Assembly (NCBI RefSeq): GCF_001613225.1
Contig: NZ_BDBY01000384.1
Location: 1-38,848 of the forward strand
Origin: Nocardia pseudovaccinii NBRC 100343
Lineage (GTDB): Bacteria; Actinomycetota; Actinomycetes; Mycobacteriales; Mycobacteriaceae
Reading direction: 5' to 3'
DNA: 38,848 nt
In this document: piece by piece, positions 1-7,765 of the stretch
Numbering within the stretch: the first letter of the stretch is position 1
Layout of the letters: each line of letters begins with the position of its first letter
Notes under the pieces: generated by a model
What the model was told of the DNA's origin: nothing
What the model saw: only the letters and a program-made list of their open reading frames with translations
Database searches by the model: none
Program-made: the position numbers and the translations under genes

Positions 1-19
1 TCAGCCGTGCGGCCCGCGG

Positions 20-1156
20 TTACAGGTGGCGCGTTGTGTCGATTCCGAGTGACATGCCCGCGAGCCCGCGGCGGCGCACTGCGAGTTTGTCGGCGACGTC
101 GAGCAGTGCCTTGGCGGCCGGATTCTCCGGATCGCGCAATACGATCGGGGTGCCCTCGTCGCCTGCCTCGCGCAACTCCTGCTCGATCGGAATCTGGCCC
201 AGCAGTGGCACATTCGCCCCGACGGCCCGGGTCAGACGGTCGGCGACGGATTGGCCGCCACCGGAACCGTAGAGGTCCATCCGGGTGCCGTCGGGCAGAT
301 CGAGCCAGGACATATTCTCGATGACGCCCGCGATCCGCTGCCGGGTCTGCAGCGCGATCGCACCGGCGCGTTCGGCGACCTCGGCGGCGGCGGGTTGCGG
401 GGTGGTGACGACCAAAATCTCCGCGTTCGGGATCAGCTGTGCGATGGAGATCGCGACGTCGCCGGTGCCGGGCGGCAGATCCAGCAGTAGCACATCGAGA
501 TCGCCCCAGAACACATCGGCAAGGAACTGCTGCAACGCCCGGTGCAGCATCGGACCGCGCCACACCACCGGCGTATTGCCCTGGGTGAACTGCGCGATGG
601 AGATCAGCTTCACATTGTGTGATTGCGGCGGCATGATCATCCGCTCGACCTGAGTCGGTCGCGCGTCGGTACCGAGCATCCGTGGAATCGAGTGGCCGTA
701 GATGTCCGCGTCGAGCACACCAACCGAGAGACCGCGCGCGGCCATCGCGGCGGCGAGATTGACCGTGACACTGGACTTTCCGACGCCGCCCTTACCGGAG
801 GCCACCGCATAGACGCGGGTGAGCGAACCGGGCTGGGCGAACGGGATGACCGGATCGGCGGAGTCGCCGCGCAACTGCTTACGCAGATTCGTGCGCTGCT
901 CATCGCTCATCACATCGAGGTCGACCGTGACCGCGCCGACGCCCGCGACGTCGGCCACCGCCTTGGTGACCCGCTGGGTGATCTCGGTGCGCAGCGGGCA
1001 GCCCGCCGTCGTCAGGTAGACCTCGATATGGACATTGCTATCGGCACCGATCGCGATGCTCTTCACCATGCCCAGTTCGGTGATCGGTTTGCGGATCTCC
1101 GGGTCGTCGACCTTCGCGAGGGCTCCCCGCACATCCGTTTCCGTTACCACTGGCAT
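20..1156 (-). CDS. mrp: Mrp/ApbC (NBP35) family P-loop ATPase, putative Fe-S cluster carrier
   Basis: 378 aa. An N-terminal MIP18/DUF59 domain (about residues 5-85) precedes a deviant Walker A, GKGGVGKS (121-128), and an LLLDLPPGTGD motif, the standard Mrp architecture. Family members carry and transfer Fe-S clusters to apoproteins in the cytoplasm. The CxxC cluster-ligand pair that many Mrp proteins carry after the ENMS motif is absent; the segment reads ENMSWLDLPDGTRMDLYGSGGG-like with no cysteine. As I recall, the mycobacterial orthologue (Rv1229c) lacks it too, so cluster binding by the classical dimer-bridging site is doubtful. It lies 20 bp downstream of the transglycosylase on the same strand. 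The ATG has no Shine-Dalgarno, but a TAAAAT -10 lies 7 nt upstream, so a leaderless transcript is likely. Family assignment is secure. Confidence 0.93.
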   Translation of the reverse strand: MPVVTETDVRGALAKVDDPEIRKPITELGMVKSIAIGADSNVHIEVYLTTAGCPLRTEITQRVTKAVADVAGVGAVTVDLDVMSDEQRTNLRKQLRGDSADPVIPFAQPGSLTRVYAVASGKGGVGKSSVTVNLAAAMAARGLSVGVLDADIYGHSIPRMLGTDARPTQVERMIMPPQSHNVKLISIAQFTQGNTPVVWRGPMLHRALQQFLADVFWGDLDVLLLDLPPGTGDVAISIAQLIPNAEILVVTTPQPAAAEVAERAGAIALQTRQRIAGVIENMSWLDLPDGTRMDLYGSGGGQSVADRLTRAVGANVPLLGQIPIEQELREAGDEGTPIVLRDPENPAAKALLDVADKLAVRRRGLAGMSLGIDTTRHL

Positions 1157-1169
1157 GACATGAATTTTA
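1157..1169 (-). promoter_or_regulatory. Candidate -10 (TAAAAT) for a leaderless mrp transcript
   Basis: On the minus strand TAAAAT (1164-1169) ends 7 nt before the mrp ATG, which places the transcription start at or next to the A of the start codon. There is no purine-rich Shine-Dalgarno between them. I see no good -35 element. The site lies between the transglycosylase stop (1177) and mrp, so it would give mrp a promoter independent of that gene. Confidence 0.35.
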
Positions 1170-1176
1170 CGTTGTC

Positions 1177-2040
1177 TCAGATTCGCGGCAGGTCGCCGGG
1201 CTTAGGTGCGATGCCGGAGGCATAGGACCCGGCCCACGCCATCACATTCGCGACATAGGCCATGGAGTTGTTGTAGCGCAGGATCGCCCGGGTCTGCTGG
1301 GTGAGATCGCGCATATTCAACCCGCCGTCGCACAGATACCTGCCCGCGGTCAGTGCCGCGTCGAACAGATTCTGCGGATCGGCGATGCCGTCGCCGTTGC
1401 CGTCGGCGCCGTAGCGCTTCCAGGTCTCCGGCAGGAACTGCATCGGGCCGATGGCGCGGTCGTATCCGCTGAGTCCGTCCAGCGCGCCGCCGTCGGTATC
1501 GCGAACGACGTGGTTGCCCGCGAGGCTGCCGTCGAGCACCGGACCGTAGACCGGTGTCAGCGGATTGCCGTCCGCGTCGGCCTTACCGCCGAAGGCGTGC
1601 GTCGATTCGACCCGCCCGATGCCGGCGAGCATAGACCACGGCATTCCGCAGACCGGATTCTCCGCGGCGAGTATGTTTTCGGCGTTCTGATAAGCCGCGA
1701 CGGCCACACCGGGAATGCCGAGCGGACCGGCTGGCAGTGCGGCCGGTTGCCTACCATCCGGCAGCGCAACGGTTTTCACGATCGGCGGCGCACTCGGTGC
1801 CTGCTTTGCCATTGCGTTCGCGACGAATTCGGTCGCCGCCGGTTCCGCGGCGACCGAAAGTCTGGCCGCCTGGTCGTCTTGATCGTCCCCCGGAATGTGT
1901 TGCAGGACAGACGATGCGGTCGGATCGCCGGTGCCTGCGGACGCGGCGACGGCCACGAGTCCAGCGGGGACCAATCCGGTCAATGCGATTACGGAGCTGC
2001 GCTTGATCGTCGCAGGCGACTGCTTTCGGTGACGCCCCAC
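1177..2040 (-). CDS. Secreted lytic murein transglycosylase (short paralogue)
   Basis: 287 aa from the GTG at 2040, chosen because GGAGG lies 11 nt upstream; an in-frame TTG at 2058 would add six residues. A basic start (GRHRKQS) and a hydrophobic stretch (VIALTGLVPAGLVAVAASAG) act as a signal anchor or signal peptide. The C-terminal half is an SLT-like domain: GIGRVES with the probable catalytic Glu, then AIGPMQFLPETW, DGNGDGIADPQN and the ILRYNNS motif. It should cleave peptidoglycan outside the membrane during wall turnover. It resembles Mtb Rv1230c, and its neighbours match that locus. A second copy lies immediately upstream (2181-3641). The direct repeat at 2122-2137 suggests MtrA control. 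Confidence 0.85.
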   Translation of the reverse strand: MGRHRKQSPATIKRSSVIALTGLVPAGLVAVAASAGTGDPTASSVLQHIPGDDQDDQAARLSVAAEPAATEFVANAMAKQAPSAPPIVKTVALPDGRQPAALPAGPLGIPGVAVAAYQNAENILAAENPVCGMPWSMLAGIGRVESTHAFGGKADADGNPLTPVYGPVLDGSLAGNHVVRDTDGGALDGLSGYDRAIGPMQFLPETWKRYGADGNGDGIADPQNLFDAALTAGRYLCDGGLNMRDLTQQTRAILRYNNSMAYVANVMAWAGSYASGIAPKPGDLPRI

Positions 2041-2121
2041 TGTGCGGTGACCCTCCAATTGACTCGATAACGAGCCCTTCGTGATGGACGAAGTAGAGGG
2101 TACCGCATTCGAGACCTTTTT

Positions 2122-2137
2122 GTTACTGCTTCGTTAT
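2122..2137 (-). promoter_or_regulatory. MtrA-box-like direct repeat upstream of transglycosylase
   Basis: Read on the minus strand: ATAAC-gaagca-GTAAC, two RTAAC half-sites at 11-nt spacing. MtrA, a response regulator of actinobacterial wall and division genes, is reported to bind direct GTAAC-like repeats of about this spacing. The site lies 82 nt upstream of the GTG. It is adjacent to a 9-bp inverted repeat, CGATAACGA (2065-2073) with TCGTTATCG (2131-2139). The sequence is seen; assignment to MtrA is inference. Confidence 0.45.
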
Positions 2138-2180
2138 CGGGTCTCGGTGTGGCGTCATCTGTTCGATATCAGGCCTGGTC

Positions 2181-3641
2181 TCAGCCCTGCGGGGCCGGTG
2201 CTGGGGCGGGCAGCGGGATCACGATGCCGAACGGGAGCGTGATGCCCGGTGCGGGCGGCGGGGTGGCTGCTTCGGTCTGGGGCGGCTCCGGCGCTTCGGC
2301 CACGCCGGGCTCCGGCGTCTTCTCCGGTGAGTTCTGCGGCGTTTCGCCCGGCGATTGCGCGGGGGCCTGAGCATTGGGCGCGGGCTGGGCCGCACCGGGC
2401 TGGGGCGCATCAGGTTGGGCCGGAGTGCAATTGGCGGGTTGCTGCTGATTCGGGTGCTGCTGGTCTTGCTGCCGCGGATCCTTCGGCTCGCCGTTTTCCG
2501 CCGCACCATAGGTCTGTGCCGGTGCGATGGGCGACTGTGCCGGATCGCCGGGTGCGGGCAGCTGCGCCGGCGCCACCTGCTGTGGATCGCACGGCGGCTT
2601 GGGTACCGGCCGCGGGCAGAAGATGCCGCAGGGGATCGGTGGCAGCCCGGGGATGGTGATCATCACCTCGGTCGGCGCCGGGATGGTCACCGTATTCGGC
2701 GGCAGTTCGGGCTTGGCGGTGGTCGTCGGTGCCGATGCGGAGGCGGCCAACATGTCCGGGCCTGCCGTGATCGGCGCGGTACCCGGCGGGATGAGATCGG
2801 GGGAGATGTTCACCTGGCTCGGGGTGCCGCCGGTACGGTAGGCCGCCGACCAGCTCAGCACATTGGCGGCGTAAGCGAGCGAGTTGTTGTAGCGCAGCAC
2901 CGCGCGCAGTTCCTGCTGCGGATCGCGCAGGTTCAACCCGCCCGAGCACAGGTAATTGCCTGCGGCGAGCGAGGCGTCGAAGACATTGTGCGGGTCGGCG
3001 ATTCCGTCACCGTTGCCGTCGGCGGCGTACCGGCTCCAGGTGCTGGGCAGGAACTGCATCGGCCCGATCGCGCGCACCGCACTGCCGTCGGCGGCCTTGA
3101 TCACTTCGTTGCCCGGCAGCGACCCGTCCAGCGCGGGTCCGAAGATCGGCGTGACGGTGGTGCCCGCGGCGTCGGTGCGTCCGCCGCCCGCGTGCAGCGA
3201 TTCGATCCGCCCGATCCCGGCGAGCAGGCTCCACGACAGACCGCAGCCGGGCGTCGAGGATTCCAGCGCGAGTTCGGCATTGCGATAGGCCGCGAGCACG
3301 ATTTCCGGGATCCCGAGCGCGCCGCCGGTGGCGGGCAGGGCGATGTCGTGCAACGGCACCGAACCCGCGAACAGGGGGGTGCCGTCAGCAAGCGGAGTCA
3401 TTGCTCGAAGTTTGCGGGGAGCCTCCGGCGTTACCGGAAGGAGACCAACTGTCCGGGACAATGCGCCTTCGCTGGTGTTGCCGGATGTTCCGTCGGCGGC
3501 GGACGGGCCGCTCGACGCCGCGAGCAAAGCCTCGGGCGCGGTATCGGGAGTGGTGGATTGTGTGGTGTTGGTACCCGAGCCGGTGGCCACAAGACCTGCG
3601 ACGACCAGGGCCGAGACGGTTATCGGAGCAGAGATTCGCAT
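2181..3641 (-). CDS. Secreted lytic murein transglycosylase with Pro/Gln-rich C-terminal tail
   Basis: 486 aa. A signal peptide (MRISAPITVSALVVAGLVATG) is followed by a low-complexity Ser/Thr/Ala stretch. An SLT-like domain then carries GIGRIES (probable catalytic Glu), AIGPMQFLPSTW, DGNGDGIADPHN and VLRYNNS. From about residue 290 to the end the chain is Pro/Ala/Gln-rich, probably a wall-spanning or protein-interacting tail. It is a clear paralogue of the 1177-2040 product, with the same motifs in the same order, but about 200 residues longer because of that tail. The 140-bp gap between the two genes suggests separate promoters. The Shine-Dalgarno is weak (AGGA, about 13 nt away). A putative MtrA-like repeat sits at 3723-3738. 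Confidence 0.85.
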   Translation of the reverse strand: MRISAPITVSALVVAGLVATGSGTNTTQSTTPDTAPEALLAASSGPSAADGTSGNTSEGALSRTVGLLPVTPEAPRKLRAMTPLADGTPLFAGSVPLHDIALPATGGALGIPEIVLAAYRNAELALESSTPGCGLSWSLLAGIGRIESLHAGGGRTDAAGTTVTPIFGPALDGSLPGNEVIKAADGSAVRAIGPMQFLPSTWSRYAADGNGDGIADPHNVFDASLAAGNYLCSGGLNLRDPQQELRAVLRYNNSLAYAANVLSWSAAYRTGGTPSQVNISPDLIPPGTAPITAGPDMLAASASAPTTTAKPELPPNTVTIPAPTEVMITIPGLPPIPCGIFCPRPVPKPPCDPQQVAPAQLPAPGDPAQSPIAPAQTYGAAENGEPKDPRQQDQQHPNQQQPANCTPAQPDAPQPGAAQPAPNAQAPAQSPGETPQNSPEKTPEPGVAEAPEPPQTEAATPPPAPGITLPFGIVIPLPAPAPAPQG

Positions 3642-3722
3642 TCGGCCACACCAATCCTCTACGTCGTGAGAGCGCCTGTCCGGGACATCCCCTGCCCGTC
3701 CGCTCGGGACAACGTCGTCCAG

Positions 3723-3738
3723 GTTACCCGTGGGTCAC
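3723..3738 (-). promoter_or_regulatory. Second MtrA-box-like direct repeat, upstream of the long transglycosylase
   Basis: On the minus strand: GTGAC-ccacgg-GTAAC, the same spacing as the repeat at 2122-2137 with one base changed in the first half-site. It lies 82 nt before the ATG at 3641, the same distance as the other copy from its gene. Finding the same layout twice upstream of two wall-hydrolase genes supports function; the identity of the regulator is inferred. Confidence 0.45.
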
Positions 3739-3759
3739 AACCTTGTAGAGCATTTCCTG

Positions 3760-4353
3760 TCAATCGTCAGCAACTGGCGGTGAAACCTGAACTGTGCCCG
3801 GCTTTCTGCCGGAGCTTTTCTTGCGATTGGCCTTCGACGGTTTATCGGGGCTCGACTCGGAATCCGGTGTCCGCGCGGCTTCGATCCGGTCCAGCACCTC
3901 TCGCATTTCCTCCAATTCCCTGCGCAAGTAGTCGCGCGTAGCAACCTCGCCGACCGCGATCCGCAGCGCCGCGAGCTCGCGGGCGAGGAATTCGGTATCG
4001 GCCTTGGTCTGGGCGGCCCTGGTGCGATCCTCCTCCAGCGATACGCGGTCGCGATTGTCTTGTCTGTTCTGCGCCAACAGGATCAGCGGCGCGGCATAGG
4101 CGGCCTGGGTCGAGAACGCGAGATTGAGCAGGATGAACGGATATGGATCCCAGCGCAGCGCGATCACGAAGACGTTCAACAGGATCCAGACGATCACCAC
4201 AATCGTCTGGATCGCGAGATAGCGTCCGGTGCCGAGGAATCGGGCGACTCGCTCGCTGGAGCGGGCCAGCGCCTCGGCGTCGTAGTCGAAGCGGAACCGC
4301 GATTCCACCGGCGTCTCCAGGCGCTGGCGCGCCGGATTCTTCTCACTCGGCAT
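3760..4353 (-). CDS. DUF1003 family membrane protein
   Basis: 197 aa. The DUF1003 core is plain: two transmembrane segments (about IQTIVVIVWILLNVFVIAL and YPFILLNLAFSTQAAYAAPLILLA) with the YPFILLNL and AQNRQDNRDR signatures. A predicted coiled-coil region follows, then a basic Lys/Ser-rich tail. The family has no established biochemical function. The ATG at 4353 overlaps the end of the upstream MgtE_N/CBS gene by 11 bp, so the two are probably translationally coupled and act together. As I recall the same pair occurs in mycobacteria (Rv1231c-Rv1232c), with a proposed but unproven link to Mg2+ homeostasis. Confidence 0.85.
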   Translation of the reverse strand: MPSEKNPARQRLETPVESRFRFDYDAEALARSSERVARFLGTGRYLAIQTIVVIVWILLNVFVIALRWDPYPFILLNLAFSTQAAYAAPLILLAQNRQDNRDRVSLEEDRTRAAQTKADTEFLARELAALRIAVGEVATRDYLRRELEEMREVLDRIEAARTPDSESSPDKPSKANRKKSSGRKPGTVQVSPPVADD

Positions 4354-5650
4354 CGGTTACCCCCTCGTGCCCCGCGACCGCGTCGTGGGCCGTATCTTCT
4401 TGCTCGCGCCAATCTTCCGGTAGTAGATGATCGAGCACGTCGTCCACACTGACCGCGCCGAGCAGATGGTTCTCCTCGTCCACTACCGGACCGCAGACCA
4501 GGTTGTAGGTGGCGAAATAACGGGTCACCGCACCGAGCGGGGCATCGGGCCGCAGCGGAGCCAGATCGGTGTCGAGGATGCCGCCGACCAGGTGTGCCGG
4601 GGGTTCGCGCAACAGTCGCTGCAAATGCACCGAGCCGAGGAAGCGGCCGGTCGGCGTTGCGGTCGGCGGCCGCACCACGAACACCATGGTGGCCAGCGCG
4701 GGTGTCAGATCCGGATTGCGCACTCGGGCAAGCGCTTCGGCGACGGTAGTGGCCGGGGTCAGGACCACCGGTTTCGGTGTCATCAGACCACCCGCGGTAT
4801 CGGGGGAGTGCTCCAGCAGCCTGCGGACGGGTTCTGACTCCTCCGGATCCATCAGTGCCAGTAGCGATTCCCGCTCGCCCTTCGGCAGTTCGCCGAGCAG
4901 GTCGGCGGCGTCGTCGGGATCCATCGCCTCGAGCACGTCGGCGGCCCGGCGCACCTCGAGGTGGCCGAGTAGATCGACCTGATCGTCGTCGGGGAGTTCC
5001 TGCACGACGTCGGCGAGTCGCTCGTCGTCGAGTGCGATCGCCACCTCGATGCGCCGCTTCTCGGGAAGTTCGCGCAGCATGTGCGCGACGTCGGCGGGAC
5101 GCAGGCCCTCGAACTGCTCGAGCAGTTGGGTGACGTCCTGGCCCGGCCTGCCGATCTCGTACGGCGTCAGCCCGCTGACCTGCATCCAGTCCACTACGTG
5201 CACGGTCCGGCGGCGGCCGAGCCTGCGATGTCCGCGCACCGCGACCCTGGTGACCCGCCAGTCCCTGGTCCGGGTCTGTTCGATGCCCAGATCGACCACG
5301 AGCACATCGACATCCGCGAGGTCGAGCAGATCCGGATCATGAACGCGCACCGAAGAATCCACGATCTGCGCGAGGGCGAGCATCTCGCCCGGACGCTGGG
5401 TGAAGCGGCGCAGGCTCACCGTGCCGGTATTGAGCGCGACGACACCGGGTTCGATCGTGGTCACCCGCAGCATCGGTACGAATATTCGGCGCCGGGTCGG
5501 CAATTCGACAACCAGGCCGTGCACCCGGGGTTGCTGGCGGTCGTAGCGGACGGCCACGACGACGTCGCGGATGCGGCCGATAGACTCGCCGTCCGGGCCG
5601 AGTACCACCAGTCCGGCGAGCCTGGCGACGTACACCCTGGTTGCTGCCAT
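4343..5650 (-). CDS. Soluble PRC-barrel / MgtE N-terminal / CBS-domain protein
   Basis: 435 aa. An N-terminal PRC-barrel-like domain (LVVLGPDGESIGRIRDV) is followed by a repeated MgtE intracellular N domain (helical repeats with RPADVAHMLRELPEKRR, VVQELPDDDQVDLLGHL and MDPDDAADLLGELP) and a paired CBS module (about 290-415). In MgtE channels the N and CBS domains sense cytoplasmic Mg2+. Here the five-helix membrane channel is missing and no transmembrane segment is seen, so this is a sensor without its own pore. Its gene overlaps the DUF1003 membrane protein gene, and a CorA gene lies about 2 kb away; it may regulate one of them, but that is inference. Confidence 0.85.
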   Translation of the reverse strand: MAATRVYVARLAGLVVLGPDGESIGRIRDVVVAVRYDRQQPRVHGLVVELPTRRRIFVPMLRVTTIEPGVVALNTGTVSLRRFTQRPGEMLALAQIVDSSVRVHDPDLLDLADVDVLVVDLGIEQTRTRDWRVTRVAVRGHRRLGRRRTVHVVDWMQVSGLTPYEIGRPGQDVTQLLEQFEGLRPADVAHMLRELPEKRRIEVAIALDDERLADVVQELPDDDQVDLLGHLEVRRAADVLEAMDPDDAADLLGELPKGERESLLALMDPEESEPVRRLLEHSPDTAGGLMTPKPVVLTPATTVAEALARVRNPDLTPALATMVFVVRPPTATPTGRFLGSVHLQRLLREPPAHLVGGILDTDLAPLRPDAPLGAVTRYFATYNLVCGPVVDEENHLLGAVSVDDVLDHLLPEDWREQEDTAHDAVAGHEGVTDAE

Positions 5651-5714
5651 GGCTGTCAGGTTAGAGGGTTCGCGGAACGGTACTCACACCATGCCACGAT
5701 CGACGGGAGTGATC

Positions 5715-6671
5715 ATGAAGCCGCGCCGCTCGGTGCTCGCCTGCCCCGGTAGCAGCAAGAAGATGATCGATAAGGCCAAGGGCTTGCCAGTCGACGAGGT
5801 ATTTCTCGATCTGGAGGACGCGGTCGCGCCCGCCGCCAAGGCCGAGGCCCGCGCGAATATCGTGGCCGCGCTGAACGACACCGGCTGGGGCGATCAGCTG
5901 CGGGTGGTGCGGGTCAACGATTGGACCACCCAGTGGACCTACGCCGACGTGATCACCGTGGTCGAGGGCGCGGGCGCGGCACTGGACGCGATTCTGCTAC
6001 CGAAGGTGACCGATTCGGGTCAGGTGCAGGCACTGGACCTGCTGCTCACGCAATTGGAGAAGGCCAGCGGGCTCCAGGTCGGGCGGATCGGTATCGAACC
6101 GCAGATCGAGAACGCCTCGGGATTGCGCAATATCGATGAGATCGCTACCGCGAGCCCGCGGGTGCAGACTCTGGTCTTCGGCCCGGCCGACTTCATGGCC
6201 AGCATCAATATGCGCACGCTGGTGGTCGGCGAACAGCCCGAGGGCTATGACACCGGCGATGCCTACCACCACATTCTGATGACCATCCTGCTCGCCGCCC
6301 GCGCGCACGGCCTGCAGGCGATCGACGGGCCCTACCTGCAAATTCGGGATATCGATGGATTCCGCAGAGCGGCCGGGCGCACCGCGGCGCTCGGTTTCGA
6401 CGGTAAATGGGTGTTGCATCCCGGACAGATCGAGGCCGCGAACGAGATCTTCAGTCCGCGCCAGGCCGATTACGATCGCGCCGAGCTGATTCTGGATGCC
6501 TACGCCTTCCACACCTCGGAAAAGGGCGGTGCGCGCGGAGCGGTAATGCTCGGCGACGAAATGATCGATGAGGCAAGCGCCAAGATGGCTCAGGTAATCG
6601 CTGATAAGGGCCGAGCTGCGGGGATGACGAGGACCACGCGTTTCACACCCCCGAACTCCGGTTCGGAATAG
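5715..6671 (+). CDS. HpcH/HpaI aldolase/citrate lyase family (CitE/malyl-CoA lyase-like) CoA-ester lyase
   Basis: 318 aa from the ATG at 5715, which has GGGAG 5 nt upstream; in-frame starts exist further up (5691, 5571) but overlap the divergent gene. The family TIM barrel is evident: RSVLACPGSS start, FLDLEDAVAP (metal-binding Glu/Asp), LLPKV, IEPQIENASGL (metal-binding Glu), FGPADFMAS, and the C-terminal GAVMLGDEMIDEAS lid typical of malyl-/citramalyl-CoA lyases. It should cleave or form a 3-hydroxyacyl-CoA such as malyl- or citramalyl-CoA in an Mg2+-dependent reaction. The substrate cannot be told from sequence. It is followed after 12 bp by the stress-protein gene. Confidence 0.8.
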   Translation: MKPRRSVLACPGSSKKMIDKAKGLPVDEVFLDLEDAVAPAAKAEARANIVAALNDTGWGDQLRVVRVNDWTTQWTYADVITVVEGAGAALDAILLPKVTDSGQVQALDLLLTQLEKASGLQVGRIGIEPQIENASGLRNIDEIATASPRVQTLVFGPADFMASINMRTLVVGEQPEGYDTGDAYHHILMTILLAARAHGLQAIDGPYLQIRDIDGFRRAAGRTAALGFDGKWVLHPGQIEAANEIFSPRQADYDRAELILDAYAFHTSEKGGARGAVMLGDEMIDEASAKMAQVIADKGRAAGMTRTTRFTPPNSGSE

Positions 6672-6683
6672 CAGAATAGAGAT

Positions 6684-7175
6684 ATGACGAATCCCTTGGG
6701 GAACTCGAATCGCGGGCGGCAGGGCCTGCCGACGCCGCCATCGGGCTGGCCGGTCGGCTCGTATCCGACCTATGCCGAGGCTCAGAAAGCGGTCGATTTC
6801 CTGGCCGACAACGAGTTCCCTGTGCAAGACGTGACCATCGTCGGCGTGGACCTGATGCAGGTCGAACGCGTGCTGTATCGACTGACCTGGGGCAAGGTGA
6901 TCGGCGGCGGGGTGGTTTCGGGCGCGTGGCTCGGCCTGTTCCTCGGCCTGCTGTTGAGCTTGTTCACCACCAGCGGCGGTTTCGCGCCGGTGCTGGTCGG
7001 CTTGGTCGGCGGCATCATCTTCGGCGTCATCTCCACCTCGATCCCCTATGCGGCGACCAGGGGACAGCGCGATTTCGCCTCCACCATGCAGTTGGTGGCG
7101 GGCCGCTATGACGTGCTGTGTGACCCGAAGTCGGCCGAGCAGGCTCGGGACATGCTGGCGCGGTTGGCGATCTGA
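6684..7175 (+). CDS. General stress protein 17M-like small membrane protein
   Basis: 163 aa. The N-terminal GSP17M/YflT-type domain (GSYPTYAEAQKAVDFLADNEFPVQDVTIVGVDL) is followed by two hydrophobic, glycine-rich membrane segments (about 72-92 and 95-118) and a short cytoplasmic tail with a second fold element (YDVLCDPKSAEQARDML). It resembles Mtb Rv1234. Function is unknown beyond the stress-protein label of the Bacillus relatives. It sits 12 bp after the CoA-ester lyase and 4 bp before the SUFU gene, so the three probably form one transcript. Confidence 0.75.
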   Translation: MTNPLGNSNRGRQGLPTPPSGWPVGSYPTYAEAQKAVDFLADNEFPVQDVTIVGVDLMQVERVLYRLTWGKVIGGGVVSGAWLGLFLGLLLSLFTTSGGFAPVLVGLVGGIIFGVISTSIPYAATRGQRDFASTMQLVAGRYDVLCDPKSAEQARDMLARLAI

Positions 7176-7179
7176 GCGC

Positions 7180-7761
7180 ATGGAAGTCGTGGACAAGGTC
7201 CGCACCGAGGTGCTGGATCACTTCGGTGCCGCCTCGACGGGTGTCGACTCCGCGTCGGTGACCTTTCTGGGCCTGGAGCCCATCGAGATTCTGCGCATTC
7301 CCGGCGACGAGCTGGTGCACTACGTGACCCTCGGCGGATCACGTCATCCCATGGGCGATCCCAGTGACCTGCACGCCGATCCGGTGCGTGGGCCGCGGGC
7401 CGAATTGGTGCTGACGCTGCGTGCCGGGGTCGGCCCGAGTTCCGGACTCGCCCGCACCCTCGGCGTGCTCGTCGCGGCGCCCGCCGTGGAAGGTGTTGTG
7501 CTGCAAGCCGATGCGCTGCTCGATCTGGGCGAGCCGATGTGGCGGGATGCGCCGTTCACCGCGGTGTTGTTGGGGGACAGCGATATTCCCGAGGTCGCGC
7601 TGCCCGAACCCGCCGAACCCGTACGGTATTTCGCGGTGGTTCCGGTGACCGCGACCGAGGCGGCCTGGGTTCGGGTGCGCGGGGCGCAGGCGTTGCGTGA
7701 TGCGTGGGCCGAGGCCGGGATCGATGTGCACGATCCGGCCAGAGGCGCTGCGTCGCTGTAG
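7180..7761 (+). CDS. SUFU (suppressor of fused)-domain protein
   Basis: 193 aa from the ATG at 7180, 4 nt after the stop of the previous gene; there is no strong Shine-Dalgarno, so translation is probably coupled. The body matches the bacterial SUFU domain: LVHYVTLGGSRHPM, RAELVLTLR and the closing YFAVVPVTATEAAWVRVRG. Bacterial SUFU proteins are small cytoplasmic proteins, often found as immunity proteins in toxin systems or as orphan genes. No toxin is seen nearby. Its 3' end faces corA with a 4-bp gap. In M. tuberculosis, as I recall, this junction holds lpqY-sugABC instead. Confidence 0.7.
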   Translation: MEVVDKVRTEVLDHFGAASTGVDSASVTFLGLEPIEILRIPGDELVHYVTLGGSRHPMGDPSDLHADPVRGPRAELVLTLRAGVGPSSGLARTLGVLVAAPAVEGVVLQADALLDLGEPMWRDAPFTAVLLGDSDIPEVALPEPAEPVRYFAVVPVTATEAAWVRVRGAQALRDAWAEAGIDVHDPARGAASL

Positions 7762-7765
7762 TTCT

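Noticed and set aside
2355..3941. Plus-strand open frame of over 500 codons opposite the long transglycosylase
   Set aside because: Arg/Gly-rich, no domain, exactly antisense to a recognised SLT gene; a high-GC shadow frame.
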